From positions 7,052,001 through 7,116,000 of the forward strand of contig JAJNNQ010000024.1 in assembly GCA_027886175.1 (NCBI GenBank): a stretch of 64,000 bases of DNA, given 5' to 3'. The position numbers and the translations under genes are program-made. Of this stretch, positions 21,454 through 32,900 are shown one piece after another (position 1 is the first letter of the stretch; each line of letters begins with the position of its first letter). The stretch is from Phylloscopus collybita (Eukaryota > Chordata > Aves > Passeriformes > Phylloscopidae). Under the pieces are notes generated by a model. That model saw only the letters and a list, made by a program, of their open reading frames with translations. It was not told where the DNA came from and made no database searches.

Positions 21454-21532
21454 GAGGGTATAAGCAAGTGCTGAAGGTACGAGCAAGTGCTGGAGGTATG
21501 AGTAAGTGGTATTGAAGGTATGAGTAAGTGGA
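21454..21532 (+). repeat. four imperfect copies of a ~19-bp repeat
   Basis: Units at 21454-21472, 21473-21491, 21492-21513 and 21514-21532 share 'gaaggtaygagyaagtgst'; the third has a 3-base insertion. Each unit contains AGYAAGTG, resembling a 5' splice site. Function is unknown. Confidence 0.8.
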
Positions 21533-21563
21533 AGAGGGAGTTTTGGGTGAGCAAAATAAGAGA

Positions 21564-21857
21564 ATGGAGAATCCTGTAGCTCTGCCTGGGGCCTGGATTC
21601 AGTGGCTTGGTGTGGGATGTAACAGGGATATGATGGGTATTGCACCTTGTGGGGAGAATGAATGGACATTTTATAAATGTGTGATGCAGAATGTATACTG
21701 GCTTTGGTTATATGCTGACGATATGGGGATAAGGGGTGGAATGTCCTGGGTTGATGCTACACTGTATCCCCAATCGTCTGTTTGGTTTATGTCAGATCTG
21801 AGAGTAACGGGGAGAAAGTGCAAAGTTGTTTTCAGGAATTGCACAGACTGGCCTTGA
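21564..21857 (+). CDS. 97-codon ORF running into U3, function unknown
   Basis: The ORF runs from ATG at 21564 to TGA at 21857. The first 59 codons lie in the 3' internal region; the remaining 38 lie within U3 of the 3' LTR. The peptide is rich in Trp and has five Cys (in GVGCN, APCGE, YKCVM, RKCKV and RNCTD), with no signal peptide or membrane helix visible. I recognise no family. Its placement recalls accessory genes that overlap U3 in some retroviruses, such as MMTV sag, but it could be a chance frame or an env relic. It would need a spliced or separate transcript to be translated. The LTR-encoded part is also present in the 5' LTR. Confidence 0.25.
   Translation: MENPVALPGAWIQWLGVGCNRDMMGIAPCGENEWTFYKCVMQNVYWLWLYADDMGIRGGMSWVDATLYPQSSVWFMSDLRVTGRKCKVVFRNCTDWP
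21731..21741 (+). promoter_or_regulatory. polypurine tract
   Basis: AAGGGGTGGAA directly abuts the 3' LTR start (21742) and is the expected primer site for plus-strand DNA synthesis. It is short and has one T. A further purine-rich stretch (ggggata) lies just upstream. Confidence 0.7.
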
Positions 21858-22378
21858 GAATATGAGTCACCGGCGCGGAGATGCAGTTTTTTTTTTTTTT
21901 TCCCTTGCAGCTCTCACTTTTCGCTTTGCTTTTGCTGTAGTTAGCTTAGCTTAGTTAGGGCTGAAAAGCTTCGCAATTTTTTTTTCCTTCTTTTTTTCCC
22001 TTCTTTTCTTTTTTCCCTTTTTTCCACCTGTTTTTTGGAACGGTTCAAACCTCCCCCACACCGAGGACCCGGCGGGGGCCGCCGGGGGAGCCAACACCTG
22101 GATCCACGGGGAGCTACCCTTCGCAGCAACATCCACCACTGCTGAAAGGAACCGAGAGGAGAAACCATCTATAAAAGGGACTTTGCTTTCCATAAGTCAT
22201 CATCTGGTATTGTTTGATCTATTGCGCTGGGGGAGTGTTTTGCTGGTTTAATAAACAGGTTTCTTTCCACTTTCTCTCTCCAACGAGTTTTCTCCCGAAC
22301 CGGCTGGGAGAGGGGAGGGGGGTGGGGGAAGGGTTTTCCCTCGGAATTCTCCTCCCAAATTGGCCTCAAACCATCACA
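21742..22378 (+). mobile_element. 3' LTR, 637 bp, identical to the 5' LTR
   Basis: Same boundaries (TGTCC...CACA) and, by eye, the same 637 bases as 15452-16088, including long T-runs that normally mutate quickly. The TATA copy is at 22170-22177 and the AATAAA copy at 22250-22255. This copy supplies transcript cleavage and could drive transcription into the flanking DNA beyond 22378. Confidence 0.95.
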
Positions 22379-22383
22379 ATTAT
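22379..22383 (+). repeat. target-site duplication ATTAT, right copy
   Basis: Exact repeat of 15447-15451, immediately after the CA terminus of the 3' LTR. Confidence 0.95.
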
Positions 22384-25300
22384 TTATTAAACAGAAAGTT
22401 AAAGAGTTCCAACAATCTGAAAATTGTTTACATTTGCTCTAGACCAAGAAGAAACTTAAAAGTCTGTTCACCCGGACATACAGTGTGTAAAGTCATTTAA
22501 CAAGATGATTTTTTTTTTGTGAGGCATATTATAGATGTGTAACAATTGATTTCTTTGAATCCTCAAAACTAAAGTAACACTTAAAAAAAACCAGCCTGAT
22601 AGATGTTCCTGAAGTACTGTAGGTTCTTTGTCAAGTTATATTTTTATGTAACTAAATAATATCAGCTTGAGGTCTGTACAAAGTCACCCAGAAAAATCTT
22701 GTTTCTCTGGAGAAGCCACTGTTCTGCACAAGGCAGGGAACATTTGTGGGAGGCTGAGAACCCAGGAAGCCACACACACTTGACTCATTCCCAACTTCAG
22801 CTGAGGCACGACAGAAGATACAACTTCACAGAGCTTCAGAAAAGCAGCTCTTTCTAGGAAGAAGGTGGTGAGGTTCTGGACCATTTTTCTGGTCATTTCC
22901 AGCACACCAGCTTTTAAGGTATCTCCCCAAGACAAAAAGCAGACAGGCATTTAATTTTTATGCCTGGCTTGCTCCCAGTGCTCTCAGGCAATCTCATCAT
23001 AACTGCAATGAGCTTAGCTTTTTTTTCCCCTCCCCCCTCACTCCAAGCACTTCATTTCACTTCCATTTTAAAAGGCATTTCTTTCAGAAGAGCTGCCTGC
23101 TGAAGCAGCATCTGTTTTGAGGCACAACAGCGGCTGACAACCCTACCAAAGTGTGGCCTACATGGCTTGTACTTGCTTTGCCTCTTGTTGCAAACAAGCC
23201 TCAACAATTGTTCTTAAAGGCAGCTCAATGGCACTATGGACATGAGAAACAGGTCTCTGAATAAGAGACATGAGGGTATGTAAAGCAACACACTAAGAGT
23301 TGCTTTGGAGCAAAATCCAGTAATTTAGGAGAAGGAAGCATCAGACTAACACAGCCTTATCTTCAGCATGTTTTCCCTGTAATGCTTTAATTCCCATGTA
23401 AAACCAACCAGAAATTCAGGACAGAGTACTTAAGTTATTGTAAGTATTTGGATTTAAGGAAACAACAGGCCTGAGCTCAAAACCTCCTGTAAGACATATA
23501 CCAAACAAACAAACAAACAACAACAAAAAACCAAACATGAGTAGCCCTCACAAAATATTTCAGTTGCTTCTGGATTGGAATTATCTTTCAAATGGGCATC
23601 TTGGCAGGACTCATTCTGCATCTGGCTATTGCGAAATCACATCCAAGTTCCCACAAGACAACTCTGACCTGAAAATCCCATGACCAAGGCAGTGCCCCAG
23701 ATAACCAGCTGCCTCCATGGGGCAGTAAATACACACCACTGCTGTGCTGCCATGATGTGAGCAGCCTCCACACAGGATTTGTGCTCCATGGGATTGGTTT
23801 GCAGGCTACAAACAATGGGCTGGGTGCATCCAAGCTGGTCTAAAAGCAAGCCAATACAAAAGGCAACCAAACAGTGCAAAAAATAAACTTACAAAGCGAG
23901 TTTCACAAAGGCAGCGCTACCCAGCAGTTTTGTGTTCTAACCTCCTCTTTTAAGGCACAGTGGACAGACAGGTCACAGGAAAAAAAAAAAAATGAAACAG
24001 CTGACTGTGCAAAAGTGTCAGGACTTTGCAGACAAACATGCTTTGTTGGCTAATAATACACACTTCATACTCCAGAGAGAATTGCTACCTATGCAGAATC
24101 CTTGAGACTCAAGATCAGCCTAGGAGAAACCCAAACAGTGTCAGCAACAGCACATGCAGGAATCCAAAGGTCACATCACACTGTTAACTGTGAAAAACAC
24201 GTGTGGAAAGGGGGTCTGTGAAATCAAGCAGCATCAAATTTGTGTATGCCAGAGACCTCTCAAGGAATCCAAACCAAGGAAACCAAAGAAAAGTAATGCA
24301 GTCACAGCATGTGAGTCACCAGCCCAAAAGCCCTGCCAAAAAATATTTTAAAAAAACCCCACTAAAAATTTCAAATTCTCACTAATCATATTAGCATAGC
24401 CATTAGATGCTGTCAATGGGTAATTAAATATATTTGCAGTTTTTGCAGCCTTAAGTGCAAAGAACGGGCATTTATCCAGGTAACCAAATGTTCACAGGAG
24501 GAGGCATCAGCTTTTTCATAGAAATATCTTTCAGTAAAACTGTTCCATGCAGCCAATTAGCAGCAGCCAGTCTCTCTCACAACTTGTGTACTTTGCCATG
24601 AATCCTTGAATTTTTTGCCATCTTCTATAGAAATGAAAAGCTACTTGGGTAAGTGACCTGACTTAAAGAAAAAAAGACTGTTTAGATGAGGAGAAAAGAA
24701 CCCAAACAGTGAATACAATACTTCCCATGTTGACAGAATGATACCTCAGAGTTCTTAAAATTAAACAAGATTAACATAAAAAAAAAAGGCACAGTCATCA
24801 TGTTATTTTTCTACAGTATTTTTTACCTATTGTAAATCAACTATGAAAAGCACCAAAACATCAGTATTCCTGTTTATTGCAAAACACATATCTACTGTTC
24901 TTGAGGAAAAAGATTAGATCTCCTTTCTATATGCACATAATCTCTCCTGGGACTGTGGCTTTGTTTAAATGTGCATCTTTCTTTAAAGATATTTTGTGGT
25001 TGACTAACAGAAGCTGTTTTTTGTTGTGGCAATAAGAATATAGTCTTACTACAATGTTATGATCAGTATTTGGTGTAATCCAGAGTTTAATGTCTTGCAT
25101 AATTGCTTTAAATTCTCACAGAAGCATCCATTTGAGGTGCATCAGAGTTTCTGCTTCGTAGCAGATCTGACCAAAGAAAGTTAGTTTGAAGCTCTTAACA
25201 CCACATTATAAACTGAAAATATTTCACATCAAGAAAAAAATATTTACCCACACACCAATGTTCATTGGAAACATTTCTCCCATCAATGGCACACACCTAG

Positions 25301-26340
25301 AAGGGTAAGAATGATGCCAGGAACTAGAAAAACACAACCCCTGCCAAACTTCAGCAAATTACTACAAAAAAAAACAAGACTCAACAGAATCATTGCTGAA
25401 AAGCTTTTACTTTCTGCCTTTGACTGCAAAATGCCCCAACTCGTTATTGAATCACACAAAATGAGGAATACTTATTTCAGTGTGAGACAATAAATAATCA
25501 ATTACTGATAGGCTGCAAAGTGTTCTTAGTAACAGCAAGAACAGCAAGGGAATATTTAAAATAGACGTCCTTTGACTAAATAAAACTATCATCAAAATAA
25601 TAACTTAAACCTAATACTACTTTATCTCTAAAAATATGAAGGAAAAGGACTTCTGACAAAGAAACAAGAGCACATGAAGTCTAGGAAAACGTAATTGGGT
25701 CCATGATATCAGAAAGGATTTGCTGAAAAACATGTATACAAAGTAAAACCACTTACAGTCAAACAGAAGAGAATAATAAAAGAAAGAATATTCCACCTGT
25801 AGTTTGCACTGGGACTTAACAGAGATTCTGATTGTATGTATTTATCTAGTGTGGGCATAAAGTTCTACACTTCTGCTCTAAAGTAAGTTTTGTCTATAGA
25901 AGTCTTGGACTTGTTCACTTTATTTTAGACTAAAAGCACCGAACACAAAATTTGTATTTGATAACTGTTCTCAGTGAGAGTCTTCTATTTTTAAGCATGC
26001 CTTTTGTCAAGCAGAAAACCTGCAATTAAGGAATTTTAGATTCCAGCAAAAAGACAGCCTGAGGAAAAAGTGACCATAAGTTATGTTAACACTCTGCAAG
26101 CAGTCCTGAGTGAAAAAAAGCCTGCTCAATAGGAACACTGTTTGTCATTTCAAGTCAACTACAATGACATTATTACCAACAAATATAGTGTCAATGAGGT
26201 AAAAAAGAAAACTAAGCAAGCCTGGGATTTTTTGGGGCATGTCAGCATGCCCTTCTGTTTTTAGAGGTAAATCATGGCTTATAATGTTGTTCTCAACCTT
26301 TGAGTTAGATAATAAGAGTGTTAATTAGAACAAAAAAGAG
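22384..26340. other. AT-rich non-coding DNA, no gene recognised
   Basis: No exon, RNA gene or transposon recognised. A somewhat more GC-rich stretch at about 22680-23900 carries overlapping short open frames on both strands, none resembling a known family. Contains (aaac)n near 23506-23522 and scattered A-runs. Confidence 0.55.
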
Positions 26341-26344
26341 TACT

Positions 26345-26485
26345 TTAGCTGGAAGGGACCTCCTAGTCCAATTGCCTGACTGCTTCAGGGTGACCAAAAA
26401 TTGAAACACATTATTTAAGGGACATGTTCCAAAAGCTTCAGAAACTGCCAGGGATGGCACTGACCACCAGTGTTCTGTCCATGGA
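26345..26485 (-). mobile_element. CR1 LINE 3' fragment
   Basis: Read on the + strand, 'gctggaagggacct', 'agtccaattgcctgac', 'tcagggtgaccaaaaattga', 'ttatttaagggacatgttcc' and 'gccagggatggcactgacca' occur in the order of a reverse-complemented CR1 3' region, as remembered. So the element is on the minus strand. It is clearly diverged and truncated at both ends, as is usual for CR1. Confidence 0.7.
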
Positions 26486-27421
26486 CTTCAAATTCAGGGA
26501 GCTACACTAGCTTCAAGCTTGCAATATCATCCTAGCTTCTTCTCCATACAGAAAATGGTCAATTTAATGTTTATGTAGCTTATGTAGCTTATATAGACTT
26601 ATGTCTATAGATAGGAGAAAATTAATGGTACGAGTGGGGAAATAGTTACACTATGGAGAATCCTTAACCCAGTCTCCCAAGAAACTTAAAATAAAGGACA
26701 ATGAATTTAGAAATTAAACCATCTTAAACAAAAACTCATGCATAATATTATCTCATGTAGACACACTTTTGCTCTTCTCAAACTTGAAATAATTTCCACT
26801 AAAAAAACCCTAAGCCCTTAGTAACAATTTTAATTCTTCCATCCAATTAATTCTTATATTATTATTTCTTGTATCTTCATCTTCAATTCCATTTCAACCA
26901 TGTAGCATTTTCATCATTAGATAACACAAGCTTACACAATTCTAAACAGCAAAATCTAAGAGTCTGAGTTGGAAAAGGCCTTTGCATTCCTTTAAATCCT
27001 AATTTTCTCTTAACATCTGCTATCACCTATTTAATACATTGATATCTTTTTATTCTAGCCCATGGTCCTTACAGTAGCAGAATTCTTGTCACTTTACCTA
27101 CTCATCATTTTAAAAACCTGTCTTTAGCAATAGATTCCTCCTGCCTTCCTTTAAAGCATAGAAAAAGAAACAAAGCTTGAAACTTTCCTGTGGCTTACAC
27201 TGCATTTCAGGACTAAAATTTTTGCAGACACTTCAGTAAAGGATTTGCCAATTGAACTCAAGATCCATTTTGCAACCGAGCTTGGCATTTAGTATTGGTT
27301 TTCTTTGTGAAGAACACTAATTCCCAAAAATCATAAGCTACAAGTGTCAATAACCAGAAGTTCTGTTTTAAGGTATTTTAATCAGTGAATTAAATAAACA
27401 CTTGAAGAATGGAAACAAAGA

Positions 27422-27470
27422 GGAAAAAAAAAAAACAAAACAAAAACCACACACAAAAACCCACAACCCC
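27422..27470 (+). repeat. poly(A) grading into A/C-only tract
   Basis: A-run at 27424-27434 followed by 'caaaacaaaaaccacacac' and similar A/C-only sequence. Confidence 0.65.
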
Positions 27471-29870
27471 ATTCCTTCATTATAAGCTAAATTGTTAATT
27501 TTAAGTATTATATACAGAATATTACATAACAATTTTTTAAATAGCCTTCATTTGGCCTTACATTTCTGCCCTTTTTTATTGTCCATAATTACTGGAATGA
27601 CTAAATGATGACTAAGGTAGTGCTTCGTCATCATTGCAACAAAAAGTTACAGGGTTATCAAAATGTTACAGTCAATTCATTTCAAGTGTAATCAGTAAGC
27701 CATTGCAAATATCCAATTATCAGCAAGAAAGAATTTAACCACAGGTAAGTTTGGTGTTTCATAGTTATTTGGAGATTGAATTTATCAATTCTGAAGTTTT
27801 CTCCATTTCATTTTCTCTTTCAAAAATAAAATCTCTTATGGAAGTAGCCTGTAACATTTTTTTTTTACCATGCTTTTATGAAAAATACTTTAATAATGCC
27901 ATAAATAAACTCTTATTTTCCTGATTTGTTTTTTCTCTACCCTTTATTCAGTTTCCTGCTGTCTCGTAAATTGAATTAAAAAATTATTGGCAACTCCGAA
28001 TTCGATCATCCTGCCTGAAGTCCCCTTGGATTAAGTTTAGCAGAAGTACCAGCCTTCAGCAAACTATTTCCTTGGCAGTCTGAGGCTTAGATTCTCCTGG
28101 CACTCTACTGATATTAATCATGATGGCTGATCTTTTTGAACCCTTCTGTTAACTACCCTTTACTAAAAAAAGCCTCTTCCATCTCTCCATGAGATTTTAT
28201 AGCTTAGGCTGGTTGATCACATCAATCAATTACCCTATTAAAACATTTCTCAAAACTGCCTCTAGCTATAGACAACTGATGTTCTCCTAGACACACAATT
28301 AAACACAAAGCTCAAACCTAAATTTCAAATTAGATCAGATGTATTGATCAAAGAGCAGTATCAGGTTTCTCTGACATGTATCTGAAGGCATCACAGATTT
28401 AAGAAAGACTTTTGAATTTCAGAGCAAGTAACAGACCAATACACACCTAGGAAAGTCCATAACCCAAAAAGCAACATAGCTAAAAACACTGGCATTACTC
28501 AGAACCTAAATTACTTGTCTTTTAGCTTTCTGTACAGAAATGAAACCAGTGTTAGGGAATGCATATCCAGATTTGCAGGTGATTACAGCTGTTGCTGTAC
28601 AAAAAAACAATGAATCATTCATACCTGGTATCAGTGTACATATTTTCTAATTTATCCTCAAACACAATGATAGTTTCATTTGCCAGCTTTTAGGGGAATA
28701 ACCACTTATCTCCATGAGGACTGCTTTGTTGTTGATAGCTCACCCCACAGATCCACCCTGCAGAGTTACTAAACAAAAACATCCTCTCCTTTTTGGTGAG
28801 GAAGACAACTTTAAATGGTAAGAAGAATCTTCAATACTCTTCTTAGCAACAGTAAAACTGGATCATTTCTTTTTTTCCCCCTGGGTATTATTATCCAGGC
28901 TGACAGAAAACTGTAAAGTGTTAACAACTGCTCCATTGAAATAAAAATTAACTTGGTCAGTTCTGTTAGTGGTGAAATATTATTCAAATCTAATAGATCT
29001 TTGTTAGCACAGTATGAGGTAGAACTGTATTACAGCAATATAGCAGGCTATCTTTCAAGTTTTTTTGGTTTAACAGCCATTCTTGAGTTAGAAGGAAAAA
29101 TAGCCGAGTATATATTCATTTTCAATGAAAGCAAACTTATCTGATAATAAATGATCCATTAGTTTGCTCATAATTCTGTCAGAGTTATTACAGTTTTCAG
29201 GTTCTGAATGACTGTAATTTACTATAATTGGTTTGCAGGACAAGAGATAAATTTGACTTGCTCAATTGCAGATTCACTAAAATAATTTTGAACATTGAAA
29301 TTATTTCAGACCATAACAGTCATGACAAAAATGTAACAAAACCAAAGAATTTTAATAGAGGAAATGCTGCAGTTTGATTTTTAAAAGGAGATTGATTAAT
29401 GAAAATTACCAGCCTGTCTCAAAATTGATTCCTAGTGTTATATAAATTTTGTTTTGCACATAAATCTTCCCAGAATCAGTCATTACACCGATGTTTAGAA
29501 GGAAGAGGTGGCTGAGAAGAGATACCACCTCACAGTTGGCACAGACTACAGGGATATGAGGCCCAGCTGAACATTTAACCCCTCTCAAATACTTGGATAC
29601 TAAAATGTTAATGCAATACAGGAGAGCCAGAATGCTGAAGTCTGCATGGAAGCACAGAACCTCTTTTTAGTCCTGTTAGACTGCAACACTTGTCTGATTT
29701 TCTAACAGTTCAGAGGCCTTGCAAGTGTTGAAATTGGAAACAGTTTACTTTTATGAATTGTTGGTCCTAATGCAAAGTATGAAATGGAAAGCAACATGAC
29801 AACAATAGTGGTACAGAGATTAAGAATAATTTCAGAAATCTTTTCTTACATTTCATCTTGCAACTCCAGG

Positions 29871-29950
29871 AAAAAAAAAAATAAACACAAGCAAACAAAA
29901 GCACACCACCAAGAAATAGAAACAAAACAAAACACACACACCACAAAACC
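29871..29950 (+). repeat. poly(A) grading into A/C-rich tract
   Basis: A-run (29871-29881) followed by about 65 bases of mostly A and C. The pattern is the same as at 27422, 43965 and 56640. Confidence 0.65.
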
Positions 29951-32900
29951 ACTAGCAACTATACTGGTATTTAAAGTGCAAAATGTGGTAACATCTTTAC
30001 TGCCTTGACCTCCCTTTTGTTTACTTGCTACTCCAAAAGCAAAAGCAGTACAGTGTGTATGTTTACCTTCTTCTCAGAATCACAAAGCATTTCAGTCTCA
30101 TATTTTGTGCTCTAATTTCTCCTAAAACATCACAAATCAAAATGCTACCATGCATTTAAGTACAGCAGTAATTTTTTAGGAAAAATACTGATGGTTATGG
30201 ATTTCACTGGTTATTAGATGCTCGCTCCTGTGGAGGGCTCTGAACGACATATGTTGATCTCAGAGACCTTTAGCCAAGGAAGGCAAATTACCTGAGTGGA
30301 AAATTCAGTCTTTCACAGGTGGAAACTAAGCTCCAGATCAAAAATTACTGTCTTGTTTCCAACCTGTTACTGTGGTCAAGCCAAACTCTAAAGATCCACC
30401 CTTACCACATTAGGATCGAGTACAGTGGCTAAGATCAGAACCCACAGCAACATCCTGAATGGGACGTGTGAAAGAAAAAGGAATGGCAAATATATTTTTA
30501 TGATGGTTGATTTCAGCTGGAGCTAAAAAGGCATTGTTACGCCTTAAATCTAATTTTCCCCTACTCATACTCAAAATCTGAACCAGCCAAAGATGCATCT
30601 TAAATGAGAGTTTGTCCTTCCAGCAGCTGAGCTGGAAATAGATTAACAAAACAGCAAATTATTTCTGCAGAAGAAATAAATAGGACCCTTCATCCTGAAA
30701 AAAACATGACAGACCAAAAAAGGCCACCACATGATTCTGAGTTTAAGAATAAGTTAAACTTGCTTTCCCCCCATAGAGGTCTAGGGTTTGGAAAACCAGC
30801 ACGCCTTCAGATGAGGCATCCTTTGACAGCTGCAAAATGCTAAGTGCTTCTTCTCTGTGAGAGCCTTGCAGAAAAATTAAAATACAGAGCCTAATATACA
30901 TGTGTGACTGAGGAAAATTACAGGTATCCCTTTCCATCTCCCCAGGAACTGCATCAGAGAGTGCTGTGCTTATGAGGATGAAGATGTTTGAAAACTCCTG
31001 TTGGAAATGCTCATGCAGGCACAGGACTGGTGATGCCCCGTGCCACCAACTTCTCAGGGGCCCTGCAGGTACACAGCATGGTTATTGTGGCCAGAGCTTC
31101 CAGTTACTTCAATTGAAGTGGACTTAACTGTGCTACAAAAAGCTAAATAACAAGCAATCCTTGAGGATTCTCTTCTACAGACAATTTCTTCATCAAAGGC
31201 ACAGCAAAGTTTGAGCACAGCCATGTTTGCTGTGCACATATTTGACAGGGCGTGCAAACATATTCCTGCTTGTGGGGGGAAAATAGGGAAACCCTGGCAA
31301 AAGTACAGCTCCTTCCTTAAAATAAGCTCCATTTCACAAAATACCACAGCCCCTTCCTTTACTCTGTTCTTTTTTCTCAAACTTTTAACAAAGAGCAGGT
31401 TAACACCTACTCTGCTGAAATCAGTTTGTCAATACACAATGGTATTATCACTTCGAAATAAAGCCAGTGATTCAGAAGGCAATTTGAGAAAAGCAAAAAT
31501 CATTAATGATAGAAAAAACAAGCCTAAAACAAGGTAAAAGGTTAGCTTTGATTTTTTTCACACTTTGAAATATCAGGTTGTAAGTGCTCTTCATTTAATT
31601 AGAAGAAAACTGCATAGAACCGGTTAACAACTCAACTGAAGGTCATTCAAGAATTCTAAGCCTCCTAATAATTGAAAAATTGGAGTCAGTGTAAATATTT
31701 TAAAATTCACATTCTGTTGTATTGCTTTAATTCTTCATGTGCTATTGTCTATCTGGTATAATATAATACAATCACATGGTATTATTTATTATAACTGGTA
31801 TACTATAATAACATGGGACTGATGATTCTAAAAAAAAGTTCCAACTTAGTTAAAATAGTTGAGAATTTTATACAAAGAAAATAATTTACAAGAAAATTTG
31901 GAAGCAAAACCTCCCTCCCTACAAAAGGGGAGTTTATTTACTTCTTCTCTAAATTATATCAAAAAGAAAAGCATACAGGACCATAAAAAAAAAGTATACA
32001 TTCTGTTAATGTCCCTTTTACAATAATAATTGCATACCATCAAGCCTAACTACCCACGGTCAAAATTTTACTTTTTCAGCTCAAATTTAGAAAAAGCTTT
32101 CTTCAAAGGCTTATATCTACATGTGTTACACATAACACATTAAAAGACTATTAAAAATAGAAGACTATTACATAGGAAAACCTTGAAAGTTCAGACCATG
32201 AAGTAGATTAACTATTACCTTAGAATTCTCCTCATTCTCAAATGCACTCCTGTAAATCATTTATTGAAAAATAACTATCTTTCTCTGAATTAAGCACTTG
32301 TGTTTATCCATCTTCATCAATGTATCTCAGCACTCTAGAAACACTTCATTTATTTATGATTTATTTTTTACCAGAAAAAATTCCCATTAGGTAAAGGTAT
32401 ATGTTGCTATAACTTTCTTCAAAGATTGGGAAAATAACACAACACAGTTAATACTGGAGAAGAGGTTTACAGTGGCCCATTAAAATTCCTGTAACCTCAC
32501 AATCACCAACTATCCCCCACATAAAAACACTGCAGAGAACTTATTATAGCAAACCTCTTCCTATATTTAACTTTTTTAAGTTATCAACACTCAACACACA
32601 TTGGTGCAAATGTACTACCATTTCTAACAATGTTTGGTGATTAAAAATTTACCAGAGAAAAGGCTTTTGCGAAGGTCATTTCAGGGAGATTTAACAACTG
32701 CTTGGTTAGTTACAAGATACTTTTCCACATGCTGTTAAAAAAAAAATAATTCACCAAAAGGGAGAAAAAAATCGCCGACTGGTTTAAATGCAGCATCATT
32801 TCACAAGATGGGAAGTTTACAGTCCACTCTTAGGTTACATTCCTTCTCATGCTGGGATATCAGCCAAGTCACAGCTGATTCAATTCAGCCAATATCAGAT

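Larger units (their letters stand above)
21359..21741 (+). other. 3' internal region between pol and 3' LTR, no env
   Basis: Only 383 bases separate the pol stop from the 3' LTR, far too few for an envelope gene. The region holds a four-copy tandem repeat (21454-21532), the start of a small open frame (21564) and the polypurine tract. An env-less layout fits an element that spreads by intracellular retrotransposition. Confidence 0.85.
15452..22378 (+). mobile_element. complete young endogenous retrovirus-like element (LTR-gag-pol-LTR)
   Basis: The 6927-bp element consists of a 637-bp 5' LTR, a 5653-bp internal region and a 637-bp 3' LTR, bounded by ATTAT duplications. I compared the two LTRs line by line at a constant offset of 6290 and saw no difference, so insertion is recent on a host-divergence timescale. 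Gag and Pol are both open over their full length. There is no recognisable env and no dUTPase, so it probably moves within the cell and not as an infectious virus. The 5-bp duplication, missing env and missing Gag zinc knuckle favour a class III (ERVL-like) placement. Readthrough of a gag UAG is better known from gammaretroviruses, so the class needs a tree. It disrupts no host exon that I can see. Confidence 0.93.

Noticed and set aside
21359..21741. Envelope gene
   Set aside because: Only 383 bases lie between pol and the 3' LTR; no signal peptide, furin-like site or transmembrane helix is present.
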